A DNA stretch of 64,000 nucleotides from CPC320 sp002684375 (lineage in GTDB: Bacteria; Pseudomonadota; Alphaproteobacteria; Rhodobacterales; Rhodobacteraceae): contig CBFIHZ010000020.1 of NCBI GenBank assembly GCA_965662545.1, positions 1 through 64,000 of the forward strand, read 5' to 3'. The notes beneath the pieces are model-generated. The model was not told the DNA's origin. It searched no databases and saw only the letters and a list, made by a program, of their open reading frames with translations. Both the position numbers and the translations under genes were made by a program. Every line of letters begins with the position of its first letter. Within the stretch, counting starts at the first letter, position 1. Shown piece after piece: positions 24,507 to 34,111 of this stretch.

Positions 24507-26858
24507 TCAGAATCTTGTGGCGATGGTGAGCTCGAAACTTTCGGTTTTATCAAAGGTCTCAGATTGCAACACATCCATGAAATTAAACCTCAGTGGTCCA
24601 ATGACTGTTGTCCAAAACAACGAAAATCCGATCGTGTGACGCAGTTTAAACTTTTCGGATACCACAAGATTGTTAGTAGTTTCCAATCCCCACAGAGAGC
24701 CTATGTCGTAGAACACACCCCCAGTGAGCCCGTATTCGTTTGGTATTCCCAAAGGAAATTGGGCTTCAAAGCGGGCAACCGCATAGTCTGTGCCGCCAAG
24801 AGCGTCATCGTAAAAGCCTGACTTTATTTCGCGGGGGCCTATACCATTCGCGTCAAAACCACGCATGACATTGGATCCAAGCGAGAAGCGATCGTTAACC
24901 CGACTGCTGCCCTTCATATACGACATTGTGCCACCTTCAAGAGTAGCAGAAAGTGTCACTTCTTCTGCCATAACCGTGGTTTGCCCGATAACTTTAAAAT
25001 TTGTTTTGACAAAGGAATTATCACCGCCAAATCCACCAATTTCCTGCCCTAGTTGAAACAATGCTCCTGAATTGGTGTTAAGGCCCTTTCGACGATTGTC
25101 GTAGGTATATGTATATCCGATCGAGCTGTTGAGTACATCGCCCTTTGCAACTTCATCTTTTATGACACCACTGACATAAGCGCTGGTTGTCAGACCAGTG
25201 GCAACGTTGGACGTACTGAGGTTATAGCTCAGGTTCAAGGCACTATATTCGGTCAGCGGAAACCCGACCGAGGGCGAAAAAGAAGTCGTGTTGGATTGGA
25301 AAGATACATCATCAGGGGTATAGGAAACGTAACTTAATCCTATTCCAGCAGACAAATCACGCCCTAAAAATGCGGGTTCGCGAAAACTGAATTCAAGTTT
25401 TTTATTGGTTGCCGCCGTCGAGATGGCAAGTCCAAGCGCCTGACCTCTGCCTAGAAAATTAGCCTCCTCAAAAGTTATTTCCGCACCAAGCCCGGTCGTG
25501 CTGGCATAGGTGCCACCGAACCCGAGGCTTCCGGTTGGTTTTTCAACCACCGATACGTCAATAATGACCTGATCCGGGGAAGATCCCTCCCGCGGCTCAA
25601 CTTTCGACTGTGAAAAGTAACCCAGCGCCTTGATCCGTTCGGCGCTCTGGCGAATTTCGCGTGGATTAAACGGGTCGCCTTCAACCACATTAAACTGCCG
25701 CCGTATAACCTTGTCCAAGGTGGTTGCATTGCCTTTTATATCGATACGCTCGACAAAGACACGCGGCCCGTTGGACAGCTTGTATTCTATATCCAGTGTC
25801 AACGTCCGATCGTTGCGGGTAATGTTGGGCTCTACTCGCAGGAAATCTTTCCCCTGCATTAGGGCAAAACGCTCGAGCCGTGTGATGTCCGTCTCGATAG
25901 GCAGGGGTGAGTAGATATCACCAGTGGTCACTTTAATCGCAGCTCCAAAGGCGTCGAGATCGACCGTTTCGATGTCTGAGACCACCGATACCTCGCCAAC
26001 GGAAAACTGCTGGCCCTCTTGAAGCATGAACGTTACAAACATGCCGTCGCGTTTCCGCGACAGTTCCGAAGCGACATTGGTAATTTTAAAATCAACAAAA
26101 CCACGTGACAAATAAAAATCAGCCAGCAGCTGCTTGTCATAATCGATCCGGTCCGCGATGAACGTATCCTTGGATATAACACTGCGCAGCAGCCCGGCCT
26201 GTTTTGTGGCTAAAACCCGCCGCAGCCGGCGTTCCGAGAACGCTCTATTGCCAACAAAGCTTAACCGCTCAATTTCAACCAAGCCCCCTTCAAAAACCTC
26301 GAACACCAAATCGACACGATTGTCAGCACGTCTGATCGCTTTGGGGGTAACTCTTGCCGCAAGACGCCCTTTTTGCACATAGGCATCCACGACGCGCGCC
26401 GCGTCCTGTTCGGCTAATTCCGCGTTGAAAACACGCCGGGGCTGCGACTGGATCGCTTTTAACAGGGCTTCACTTTTGAGCCTTTTATTCCCTTCAAAAA
26501 CAATCTGGTTCAGAGTTGGCAACTCAACCACCAGAATTTTCAAAGTGTCTCCTACAGGCTCCATATCGACGCGCTCGAACAAGCCACTGGCCAGAATATT
26601 TCGGTAGGCTGTGTTCAGCGCACCGGCACTTATTGTTACATCACGCTCGAGACCCGCGTAGCTCAGGATGGTGTTGCTTTCGATACGTTGGTTTCCACTG
26701 ACCTCGAATTTTGAAAATACATACGATTGCGCTTCTGCGGACGGCGTAAATGAGAATGCAATCATCCCCAAAAATAGAACCAAAGTCCGAACACGGAGCA
26801 GGACTGCGCAGACGGGAAAGTCCGGGGTCTGTGCCCAAATTGTAAAAATATTCTTCAT
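24507..26858 (-). CDS. bamA: Outer-membrane protein assembly factor BamA
   Basis: This is the outer-membrane beta-barrel that inserts other barrels. It has about 783 residues. An N-terminal signal region (VRTLVLFLGMIAFSFTPSAEAQ) is followed by five POTRA domains to about residue 420. The barrel carries the VRGF-type lid motif (here MRGFDANGIGP) and ends in the aromatic EL-T-I-A-T-R-F that targets it to the Bam complex. ATG 26858 is preferred to GTG 26861 because GGGA is seven bases upstream. The rseP-bamA-skp order is standard. Confidence 0.96.
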   Translation of the reverse strand: MKNIFTIWAQTPDFPVCAVLLRVRTLVLFLGMIAFSFTPSAEAQSYVFSKFEVSGNQRIESNTILSYAGLERDVTISAGALNTAYRNILASGLFERVDMEPVGDTLKILVVELPTLNQIVFEGNKRLKSEALLKAIQSQPRRVFNAELAEQDAARVVDAYVQKGRLAARVTPKAIRRADNRVDLVFEVFEGGLVEIERLSFVGNRAFSERRLRRVLATKQAGLLRSVISKDTFIADRIDYDKQLLADFYLSRGFVDFKITNVASELSRKRDGMFVTFMLQEGQQFSVGEVSVVSDIETVDLDAFGAAIKVTTGDIYSPLPIETDITRLERFALMQGKDFLRVEPNITRNDRTLTLDIEYKLSNGPRVFVERIDIKGNATTLDKVIRRQFNVVEGDPFNPREIRQSAERIKALGYFSQSKVEPREGSSPDQVIIDVSVVEKPTGSLGFGGTYASTTGLGAEITFEEANFLGRGQALGLAISTAATNKKLEFSFREPAFLGRDLSAGIGLSYVSYTPDDVSFQSNTTSFSPSVGFPLTEYSALNLSYNLSTSNVATGLTTSAYVSGVIKDEVAKGDVLNSSIGYTYTYDNRRKGLNTNSGALFQLGQEIGGFGGDNSFVKTNFKVIGQTTVMAEEVTLSATLEGGTMSYMKGSSRVNDRFSLGSNVMRGFDANGIGPREIKSGFYDDALGGTDYAVARFEAQFPLGIPNEYGLTGGVFYDIGSLWGLETTNNLVVSEKFKLRHTIGFSLFWTTVIGPLRFNFMDVLQSETFDKTESFELTIATRF

Positions 26859-27061
26859 CACGTGTTCCCAGTCATGTCGTAAGCCCTAAAAAAGGTATCT
26901 GTATTGCCCAAGGATGTCAAAAGACAAGCCGGTCATTTCCCCATCATATACACCAAGGTTTGTCACATGCCCCAAACCGACCTTTCAACAACGATAAAGA
27001 CCCTGATATGAAAATGCTTCGCATAAATCATAAATAAAATCAGTCTTTCCGCCCCACGCTG

Positions 27062-28405
27062 CTAAGGGCAGAATAAGTCATTTGACACACCAAACACCAT
27101 CAAAGCCAATATAGCCGCCAATCCAGCCACCATAAGAAACCGCACCAGAGAGTCATTTGCTGGCCGACCGGTTATCGCTTCATAGGTGAAGAACAAAAGT
27201 TGCCCGCCATCTAAAGGCGGAATTGGGAAAAGATTTAACAGGCCAATCGCCGTGCTGAGCACCGCAATAAACACAATAAAACTTTGACCGCCTTGACTGG
27301 CCATAGCGCCAGAAACCTGTGCAATTCCAATCGGTCCTGACAGATTACAGCTGCTGATCGCCCCGGTTATCATATGGTACATCCCCGACAGCGACCCCTC
27401 AATAATCCGCAGCGTCCGCGCGACCGCAGCGCTGAAGGCCTGCCAGACGCCAGGGGCTTGTGTGGCTGGTTCAAAAACCTCGCCACCAACAATTCCGATT
27501 CGCCACTGCGTGACAAACGTATTATCTGGCCCCGGCTCATCCACCCGACGCGGCGTCAAAGCAAATTGCAGTTGCTCGCCTGCTCGCCAGACATCCAGTT
27601 TTAAAACCTTACCGTTGGAATTTTCCACATGTCCTTTGAGTTGGTTGAACGAAAACACCGCCATTCCGTCAACCGCAGTAATCACATCTCCGACCTTCAT
27701 ATCGATGGCATAGGCCGCCGATTGCGGCGCAAGCTGGGTGATATGGGCCGGATAGGGGTGTGGCCCCTGCACCTGAATTTCCATGCCAGCGCGTCGCACC
27801 GCATACGTCAGGCTGGCCTTATCGGGCAGATCCGTGAGAAACCCGTAGAAGGCCGCACCATCGTTAAAGGACGGCAGATCCACACCTTCAATACCAAGGA
27901 TCTCATCGCCCAATTTCAAACCCTGTGGCGCAGGGTTTGGCAGCAAGCGCCCCACAGTCAAAGGATCAGACGGCACGCCCTGCATCATCAAAACGCCAAA
28001 AAAGATCGCGATCGAAAGAATAAAATTGAACACAGGTCCGGCAACCACGGTAGCCATGCGCGCAGCAACGGGAGCACCATGCATCGTTTTGCGTAATTCC
28101 GCCGGGTCTTGGGTTTGCAGCGCCTGAACATCTTTGCTGCTGGCAGCGTCTGCATCACCCCGAAATTTTACGTATCCGCCAAGAGGCAATGCCGCAATTT
28201 GCCAGCGTGTGCCGCGGCTGTCTATTCTGGAAAACAGAACCGGCCCAAACCCGATTGAAAAGACATCAGCCTCGATTCCCGACCAGCGGCCAACGATATA
28301 GTGACCGTATTCATGGATGGCCACGATAATCGACAACGCAATGACAAACGCGATCACCGTCGAGATCGCATCTCCAAAGACAGGAATTATTGAGTATACT
28401 GTCAC
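27062..28405 (-). CDS. rseP: RIP metalloprotease RseP (site-2 protease)
   Basis: This is an intramembrane zinc protease that cleaves anti-sigma factors and remnant signal peptides. The 447-residue protein has the HEYGH zinc motif at residues 31-35 in the first transmembrane segment, PDZ-like regions around residues 130-290, and the second active-site motif NLFPIPPLDGGQ near residues 383-394. The start is GTG 28405, with AAGGA six bases upstream. It lies between bamA and cdsA. In relatives dxr usually sits on its upstream side, where here there is a 219-base gap. Confidence 0.95.
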   Translation of the reverse strand: MTVYSIIPVFGDAISTVIAFVIALSIIVAIHEYGHYIVGRWSGIEADVFSIGFGPVLFSRIDSRGTRWQIAALPLGGYVKFRGDADAASSKDVQALQTQDPAELRKTMHGAPVAARMATVVAGPVFNFILSIAIFFGVLMMQGVPSDPLTVGRLLPNPAPQGLKLGDEILGIEGVDLPSFNDGAAFYGFLTDLPDKASLTYAVRRAGMEIQVQGPHPYPAHITQLAPQSAAYAIDMKVGDVITAVDGMAVFSFNQLKGHVENSNGKVLKLDVWRAGEQLQFALTPRRVDEPGPDNTFVTQWRIGIVGGEVFEPATQAPGVWQAFSAAVARTLRIIEGSLSGMYHMITGAISSCNLSGPIGIAQVSGAMASQGGQSFIVFIAVLSTAIGLLNLFPIPPLDGGQLLFFTYEAITGRPANDSLVRFLMVAGLAAILALMVFGVSNDLFCP

Positions 28406-28624
28406 ACTTGGTCCTTAACTATCAAAAATTCGCAACCTGATGGTCTTATAGTTCAAATGGTGGAGTTTGCGTCCGGTATCAAGGTCAAAATGAGCGGTGA
28501 AGATTGGCGCAAGATGTGATGCACATACTGAGGCCCATTTGCACGCAGAATACAAACCGTAATCCACAGCGTGCCTTCAGCCCAAAAGGCGTTAGTGTTG
28601 TCAATCCGAAATTGAGATAATGCA
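28406..28624. other. Gap between cdsA and rseP where dxr is usually found
   Basis: These 219 bases hold no convincing ORF in any frame. I compared the minus-strand translations with the start and end regions expected for dxr (an N-terminal GATGSIG motif and a C-terminal helix region) and saw no remnant. A possible rseP ribosome site is at the left end. Confidence 0.6.
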
Positions 28625-29416
28625 TCAAAATCCGATCGAAGGCGACAGGAACATTTGAAGTGCAAAAATAACAGCAGCGGCTGCAATCATGCCATCAAAC
28701 CGGTCCAAAAAACCACCATGTCCGGGGATCAGAGATGAGCTGTCTTTTACCCCGGCCTGACGCTTGAGATGACTTTCAAGAATATCGCCGCACTGCGACA
28801 CGATGGACAGCAATATACTGAGAGGCACAATTCCCCAATGAACACCTTCAAGCTGCGAGACAAATATGCCTCCAACGCATCCAGATCCGAGCCAACCCGC
28901 GACCGTTCCAGACCACGTCTTATTGGGGCTGATTGAGGCCCAAAGTTTTGGCCCCCCAAGCAAACGACCTGCAAAATAACCGGCAAGATCGGTGATGATC
29001 ACCAGACTGATCAGCCAGATCACCGGGGTAAGGCCGGATTGGATGTACAGACCAGAAACCCCCATGGCCCCCGCTGAGACAAGCGCGCTATAGGTTGGGA
29101 AAAGTAAACCTTTGACGGGAAGTCGCTTGTAAATCAGAATAACAGCCGCGAGCATAACAAACGCGGCCCCGCTGACCGGCAACCATGTTGCACCAAAAAA
29201 GGCCATTGCAGTGGCCCCGGCAAATCTCAGCGCGCGCTTGCCCTCATGCGGTGCAAACAGACAAATAACCTCCCAGATCATCGCACCACAGACCAGCGCC
29301 AATAACGCGCGCAACCAAAATCCGCCAAGAGCGAGCGCCGCGCCGCCGACACCCAGCATAACCACAGCCGATATCAGGCGCGGCGCCAAATCATTCCAGC
29401 GGGCCACTCCGGTCAT
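28625..29416 (-). CDS. cdsA: Phosphatidate cytidylyltransferase
   Basis: This is an inner-membrane enzyme making CDP-diacylglycerol from phosphatidic acid and CTP. The 263-residue protein has about seven hydrophobic segments. The C-terminal CDS signature is complete: SHLKRQAGVKDSSSLIPGHG followed by GFLDRFDGM, with the Asp and Lys of the metal site. ATG 29416 overlaps the uppS stop by four bases. Confidence 0.95.
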   Translation of the reverse strand: MTGVARWNDLAPRLISAVVMLGVGGAALALGGFWLRALLALVCGAMIWEVICLFAPHEGKRALRFAGATAMAFFGATWLPVSGAAFVMLAAVILIYKRLPVKGLLFPTYSALVSAGAMGVSGLYIQSGLTPVIWLISLVIITDLAGYFAGRLLGGPKLWASISPNKTWSGTVAGWLGSGCVGGIFVSQLEGVHWGIVPLSILLSIVSQCGDILESHLKRQAGVKDSSSLIPGHGGFLDRFDGMIAAAAVIFALQMFLSPSIGF

Positions 29417-30147
29417 TCGGCCACTGCGCCATAATTACGTTTGCGCAACTGAAATCCCTGAGTCAGCAAAGTAAATTCAGCAGCGCTGAAATCCGGCCAT
29501 AATGTATCGACAAATTCATATTCCGCATAGGCGGATTGCCAGAGTAAGAAATTAGAGACCCGCGCCTCACCACTGGTGCGAATAACCAGGTCAGGATCAG
29601 GCAAAACATAAGTATCCAGATACCTTGGAAGGGTTTCTTCATCTATGCTTTCGGGGTCTAGTTCTCCAATCGCCACATCTTTTGCCAAGCGTTTTGTCGC
29701 TCGGGCCACCTCATCGCGACCGCCGTAATTCAACGCCACTGTCAAGTTGGTTCCGTCACAATGGTCCGTAGCAGTTTCCAAATCATCCATTAAGGCGACC
29801 AGTTTGGGATCGAGCCGGATCCGATCCCCGATAAATCTGACTTTTACGTTGTTCTTGACCAATCCCCGCGTCTCTTTTTGAATGTAGGCCCTGAACAAGC
29901 TCATCAAACCTGACACCTCGGACTGGGTGCGTTTCCAGTTTTCCGTAGAAAACCCGAAAACAGTCAGGTATTTCACTCCGAGATCAGGACACACGGCAAC
30001 GATTTCACGGACCCGTGCTGCGCCAGCATGATGGCCGAATAAACGCGGACGTCCGCGCTGGGTCGCCCAACGCCCGTTTCCATCCATAATAATCGCAACA
30101 TGATCCGGGCCTTGACCCGACACTTTGGTATTGCCGTTTGCAGACAA
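29413..30147 (-). CDS. uppS: Undecaprenyl diphosphate synthase
   Basis: This cis-prenyltransferase builds the C55 lipid carrier from farnesyl diphosphate and isopentenyl diphosphate. The 244-residue protein shows DHVAIIMDGNGRWATQRGRP with the catalytic Asp at D22, the segment VKYLTVFGFSTENWKR, and the C-terminal DLVIRTSGEARVSNFLLWQ. The start is TTG 30147, with AAGGGG eight bases upstream. It needs isoprenoid precursors, which makes the absence of dxr next door noteworthy. Confidence 0.96.
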   Translation of the reverse strand: MSANGNTKVSGQGPDHVAIIMDGNGRWATQRGRPRLFGHHAGAARVREIVAVCPDLGVKYLTVFGFSTENWKRTQSEVSGLMSLFRAYIQKETRGLVKNNVKVRFIGDRIRLDPKLVALMDDLETATDHCDGTNLTVALNYGGRDEVARATKRLAKDVAIGELDPESIDEETLPRYLDTYVLPDPDLVIRTSGEARVSNFLLWQSAYAEYEFVDTLWPDFSAAEFTLLTQGFQLRKRNYGAVAE

Positions 30148-30162
30148 TCGAATACCCCTTGT

Positions 30163-30729
30163 TCAGACCTGCATAATTTCAGTCTGTTTAGTCTCTAAGT
30201 TTTTATCGACCATCGCAATAAAGCGGTCGGTCAGATCTTGAACTTCGCCTTCCCACAGCTTTTGGTCGTCTTCAGACATGCCGTTAGATTTGGCTTTCTT
30301 GATCTGGTCCATGCCATCACGCCGGACATTACGCACTGAAATACGTGCACTTTCTGCATATTGCGCAGCAACTTTTGTCAACTCACGTCGCCGCTCCTCG
30401 TTCAATTCTGGAATAGGCAACATAATAATCGTGCCGTTCAGTTGCGGATTGATGCCAAGACCACTTTCGCGAATGGCTTTCTCGACCTTACCCACCATAG
30501 ATTTATCCCACACGTTGATCGTCACCATACGGGGTTCTGGCACGTTGACAGTTCCGACCTGATTAATTGGGGTCTGTGATCCATAAGCATCCACCGTAAT
30601 TGGCTCAAGCATACTGGATGAGGCGCGCCCTGTTCGCAGAGAGGCGAATTCAACCTTGAGGGACGAGACAGCACCGGCCATACGACGCTCCAGATCATCG
30701 GTGTCAATCATGATTTCGTCGTCTGTCAT
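30163..30729 (-). CDS. frr: Ribosome recycling factor
   Basis: This factor releases ribosomes from mRNA after termination, with EF-G. The 188-residue protein has the two-domain pattern: a helical domain DLERRMAGAVSSLKVEFASLRTGRAS, a central ITVDAYGSQTPINQVGTVNVPEP and a C-terminal helix EGEVQDLTDRFIAMVDKNLETKQTEIMQV. AGGAAAG lies about eleven bases before ATG 30729. It follows pyrH by 45 bases, the usual order. Confidence 0.97.
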   Translation of the reverse strand: MTDDEIMIDTDDLERRMAGAVSSLKVEFASLRTGRASSSMLEPITVDAYGSQTPINQVGTVNVPEPRMVTINVWDKSMVGKVEKAIRESGLGINPQLNGTIIMLPIPELNEERRRELTKVAAQYAESARISVRNVRRDGMDQIKKAKSNGMSEDDQKLWEGEVQDLTDRFIAMVDKNLETKQTEIMQV

Positions 30730-30774
30730 GGTTTGTCTTTCCTGTTCGCCTGTTAGATATTGCTCAGTGTAACC

Positions 30775-31506
30775 CTAACCATGCACTTTTGTATAGGTGC
30801 CTTCACCAGCTAAAATACCCCGGAAGCCACCCGGCTCATCAAGAGAAAATACGAATATTGGCAAATCATTATCCCGCGCCAGAGCGATGGCGCTGGCATC
30901 CATAACCCCCAAATGTTGGGCCAGAACCTCATCATAGCTGACCGTGTCAAAGCGCCTCGCATCGGAGAACTTTTCCGGATCCTTGTCGTAAACGCCGTCG
31001 ACTTTCGTCCCCTTGAAAATCGCTTCGCAAGCCATTTCGTTGGCGCGCAGTGTTGCCGCTGTATCTGTGGTGAAATACGGGTTGCCGGTACCAGCCGCAA
31101 AGATACACACCCGGCTTTTTTCGAGGTGGCGCACTGCGCGACGGCGAATATAGGGCTCGCACACCTGATCCATCGGGATGGCGCTGATCACTCTTGTAAA
31201 CACGCCAAGATCTTCCAGTGCACTCTGCATCGCCAGCGCATTCATCACCGTGGCCAGCATGCCCATATAATCTGCGGTGGTGCGTTCCATACCCTCGGCA
31301 CTGCCCTGCAGGCCACGGAAAATATTGCCGCCGCCGATGACCATACAGATTTCAACGCCAAGCGCATGCACTGATTCAATCTCTCGGGCGATTCGCTGCA
31401 CGGTCGGCGGGTGAAGACCAAAGCCCTGATCGCTCATTAATGCCTCGCCGGAAATTTTGAGCATAACCCGCTTGTATTTCGTCATCTCGGTTGTGTCATC
31501 GGGCAT
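30775..31506 (-). CDS. pyrH: UMP kinase
   Basis: This is the bacterial-type uridylate kinase of the amino-acid-kinase fold, forming UDP. The 243-residue protein has YKRVMLKISGEALM, VIGGGNIFRG, the GTGNPYFTTDTAATLRA loop and a C-terminal SLDEPGGFRGILAGEGTYT. I place the start at ATG 31506 (MPDDTTEM) because GGAG is six bases upstream; an ATG four codons earlier lacks a site. rpsB and tsf, often upstream, are not here; miaA is divergent. Confidence 0.96.
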   Translation of the reverse strand: MPDDTTEMTKYKRVMLKISGEALMSDQGFGLHPPTVQRIAREIESVHALGVEICMVIGGGNIFRGLQGSAEGMERTTADYMGMLATVMNALAMQSALEDLGVFTRVISAIPMDQVCEPYIRRRAVRHLEKSRVCIFAAGTGNPYFTTDTAATLRANEMACEAIFKGTKVDGVYDKDPEKFSDARRFDTVSYDEVLAQHLGVMDASAIALARDNDLPIFVFSLDEPGGFRGILAGEGTYTKVHG

Positions 31507-31613
31507 GGTGCGCTCCATTTCGGCAGTGGTTTACATGGCAAATCAATGGCGTCATAACTCACAATCTCAATGCGCTTTGCTTGAACAAAAGGCAAGATAC
31601 CTAGGAACGATAA

Positions 31614-32528
31614 ATGACCATTGCCGGCCTCGCGGCACATTTTCCCGCGCTCGACAGTCACACCCCTGTGCTAATTGCCGGTCCAACGGCCTGCGGCAAA
31701 TCAACATTGGCGCTGCAAATTGCCGAAACCTATGGCGGTGTGGTGATAAATGCCGATGCGATTCAGGTATATGGTGCTTTGCGATGCCTGACAGCCCGCC
31801 CCACCGTTGAAGACGAACAGAAAGCACCGCATCTGCTCTATGGCCATATTGCTTACGATCAGCCCTATTCTGTGGGCCAATGGCTACGCGACGTGACACC
31901 GTTGTTGCACGGTGGTGAGCGGCCGATCATCATCGGTGGTACGGGACTGTACTTTCAGGCTCTAACCCAAGGTCTTGCGGATATACCACAGATTTCACCA
32001 CAGATTGTGGCCCGCTCGGAACAGATTCTCGCAACCGCGGGCCACGGGGCGCTCGCTGCAGAATTAGATGCTGCCACAGCTGCCAGAATCGACCTGCACA
32101 ATCCCATGCGGGTGCAGCGTGCCTGGCAGGTACTGAACAGCACCGGGCGCGGATTGGCGGCTTGGCAGGATGGGACCCCACCGCCGGCGTTGCGGGTTTC
32201 AGACAGCCTACCCATTGTTTTTGACGTGGCCCGCGATTGGTTAAACCAACGGATTGAAACCCGCTTTGAGAGCATGGTCAAAGGCGGCGCTGTGGATGAA
32301 ATACGCGCCCTGTTACCGGTTTGGTCCCCAGAGCTGCCTTGCGCCAAGGCCATCGGCGCCCGGCAATTGGTGGCCTATTTAAGGGGTGAGATTTCGCTTG
32401 AAACAGTCCAAAGTGAGGCCACGATTGCCACTCAGCAATTTGCCAAGCGGCAACGGACTTGGTTTCGATCGAAAATGGCAGATTGGCACACCTACACTCC
32501 AAGCGAAGCTGCCCGCACAACGCCCTGA
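31614..32528 (+). CDS. miaA: tRNA dimethylallyltransferase MiaA
   Basis: This enzyme adds a dimethylallyl group to A37 of tRNAs reading UNN codons. The 304-residue protein has a P-loop GPTACGKS near residues 23-30 (most relatives have GPTASGKT), the INADAIQVYGAL segment with the catalytic Asp, GGTGLYFQALTQGLADIP, and a C-terminal half with QFAKRQRTWFR. It is divergent from pyrH and convergent with the transglycosylase gene. Its substrate DMAPP comes from the isoprenoid pathway. Confidence 0.95.
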   Translation: MTIAGLAAHFPALDSHTPVLIAGPTACGKSTLALQIAETYGGVVINADAIQVYGALRCLTARPTVEDEQKAPHLLYGHIAYDQPYSVGQWLRDVTPLLHGGERPIIIGGTGLYFQALTQGLADIPQISPQIVARSEQILATAGHGALAAELDAATAARIDLHNPMRVQRAWQVLNSTGRGLAAWQDGTPPPALRVSDSLPIVFDVARDWLNQRIETRFESMVKGGAVDEIRALLPVWSPELPCAKAIGARQLVAYLRGEISLETVQSEATIATQQFAKRQRTWFRSKMADWHTYTPSEAARTTP

Positions 32529-32640
32529 ACTGCGCGCTAGCTCTCGACCGCAGGGCACATTGTTCACTCAGATTTGGTTTTTCAGACTGCGCAGATGCCA
32601 AAATAGAAATATACACGCAACAATGGCAGCCTTCAAAATC

Positions 32641-33225
32641 TTAAATTTTTAAAATGGCTGCGATGTATTTCTGGGTTTCGCGATAGGGCGGCACACCGTT
32701 GTGTTTGCGAACAGCCTCCGGCCCGGCATTATACGCCGCCAGCGCCAGTTTCCACGACCCAAAAGCGCGGTACTGCGCCTTGAGGTAGCGCGCGCCACCA
32801 TCAAGATTTGCGGCAGGGACCAATGGGTCAACGCCCAGATCACGGGCGGTGCCAGGCATCAACTGGGCAAGCCCCACCGCGCCTTTGTGCGATTTAACCG
32901 ATGGGTTCCAGCCGCTTTCCTGCTCTACCAGCCGCAAAAATAAACCCTCCGGGATGCCGTGGCGCTGCGCCGCAGCCCTTGCAAGCGATAAAAACGGACC
33001 CCGGTAACTGCCGCGGTAGCCCTGTAAATCAAATTTGGGTGGAACGCTGATTCGTGGACGGTCAAAGCTAATGGCCCGGCTCTTTGGCCGCGGCAAGCGT
33101 GAATCCAACACTTTGAACTGATCAGCTAACAGGGCGCGTCTGGTTTTTGAGGCCCCAATTTCAGCGTTTGCGACGCCACTGATACTCAGCAGCAAGATGA
33201 ATTGTATACCCACGCGCCAAAGCAT
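32641..33225 (-). CDS. Lytic transglycosylase, SLT domain
   Basis: This is a 194-residue exported murein hydrolase. A signal peptide (MLWRVGIQFILLLSISGVANA) is followed by a short linker and an SLT domain from about residue 85. The catalytic Glu is in FLRLVEQESGWNP; GAVGLAQLMPGTARDLGVDP and the C-terminal LALAAYNAGPEAVRKHNGVPPYRET complete the lysozyme-like fold. I choose ATG 33225, with AGGA seven bases upstream. It is divergent from ssb. Confidence 0.9.
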   Translation of the reverse strand: MLWRVGIQFILLLSISGVANAEIGASKTRRALLADQFKVLDSRLPRPKSRAISFDRPRISVPPKFDLQGYRGSYRGPFLSLARAAAQRHGIPEGLFLRLVEQESGWNPSVKSHKGAVGLAQLMPGTARDLGVDPLVPAANLDGGARYLKAQYRAFGSWKLALAAYNAGPEAVRKHNGVPPYRETQKYIAAILKI

Positions 33226-33472
33226 CGATATGTCCTGTATAGCTGTCCCCGATGATCCTATCATACATCAATAGGTTACAGATACCAGTTAAACCAATTT
33301 CCCAGTATTTCGAAATCAAAATACACAATGGTCAAAACTTTGTGATCGATCCTTAGTCGATATCGCGGCTTTTTATGCCTTGTCGGAAACAACTGTCATT
33401 TTAAGGTTTCCTTCATCTTGCTCGAGTGGTGTAAACATAAAGTCAATAATATCGGATTCGATGGAGGAACAT

Positions 33473-33988
33473 ATGGCAGGGTCGGTTAATAAGGTCATTC
33501 TCATTGGCAATCTGGGACGCGACCCAGAGGTCAGGTCCTTTCAAAATGGTGGAAAGGTTTGCAATCTGCGTATTGCCACTTCTGAGAATTGGAAAGATAA
33601 AAATACCGGTGAACGGCGCGAAAAGACCGAATGGCACAGTGTGGCTATTTTCCAAGAAGGACTGGTACGAATCGCCGAGCAGTACCTGCGCAAAGGATCA
33701 AAGGTCTATATTGAAGGGCAATTACAGACCCGCAAATGGCAAGACCAATCGGGACAAGACAAATACAGTACGGAAGTTGTTCTGCAGGGTTATGGCGGAA
33801 CACTGACCATGCTGGATGGTCGTGATGGTGGCGGTGTCGGTGCACCCTCTGGTGGCGGATCAGGCTATGATAACCGGCAGGATGGCGGCTATGACAGTGG
33901 GTATGACAGCGGCTATAGCGGCGGCCCTGCGCAAGGGGGCGGGACCCCGGCCCCGTCGCGCGATTTGGACGATGAAATTCCGTTTTAA
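33473..33988 (+). CDS. ssb: Single-stranded DNA-binding protein
   Basis: This protein binds single-stranded DNA in replication and repair. The 171-residue protein has an OB fold from MAGSVNKVILIGNLGRDPEVRS to about residue 112. A glycine- and tyrosine-rich linker follows (SGYDNRQDGGYDSGYDSGYS), and the acidic tip DLDDEIPF recruits partner proteins. ATG 33473 has GGAGG six bases upstream; in-frame sequence before it is not part of the protein. No LexA-type box was found in the 33226-33472 upstream gap. Confidence 0.97.
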   Translation: MAGSVNKVILIGNLGRDPEVRSFQNGGKVCNLRIATSENWKDKNTGERREKTEWHSVAIFQEGLVRIAEQYLRKGSKVYIEGQLQTRKWQDQSGQDKYSTEVVLQGYGGTLTMLDGRDGGGVGAPSGGGSGYDNRQDGGYDSGYDSGYSGGPAQGGGTPAPSRDLDDEIPF

Positions 33989-34029
33989 ACGGGTCGAAAC
34001 ACCTTGGCACATACTGGGTGACAAATGTA

Positions 34030-34065
34030 GGCGACAGCAGCAAATGGGCGGTCTGTCGCCGTTTT
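34030..34065 (+). terminator. Intrinsic terminator downstream of ssb
   Basis: GGCGACAG and CTGTCGCC form an eight-base perfect stem around a 15-base loop and are followed by GTTTTAG. It lies 42 bases beyond the ssb stop, in front of the convergent aroB gene. Confidence 0.7.
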
Positions 34066-34111
34066 AGTCTTTTGGACAAGACTTTGTGCCTCTGCCAGCG
34101 AGCTCACTGTT

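Noticed and set aside
28453..28686. 77-codon minus-strand frame in the cdsA-rseP gap, considered as a dxr remnant
   Set aside because: Its translation shows no NADPH-binding GATGSIG-type motif or C-terminal Dxr pattern, and it overlaps the end of cdsA.
33226..33472. LexA-type operator in front of ssb
   Set aside because: No GTTC-N7-GTTC or GAAC-N7-GAAC element is present in the gap.
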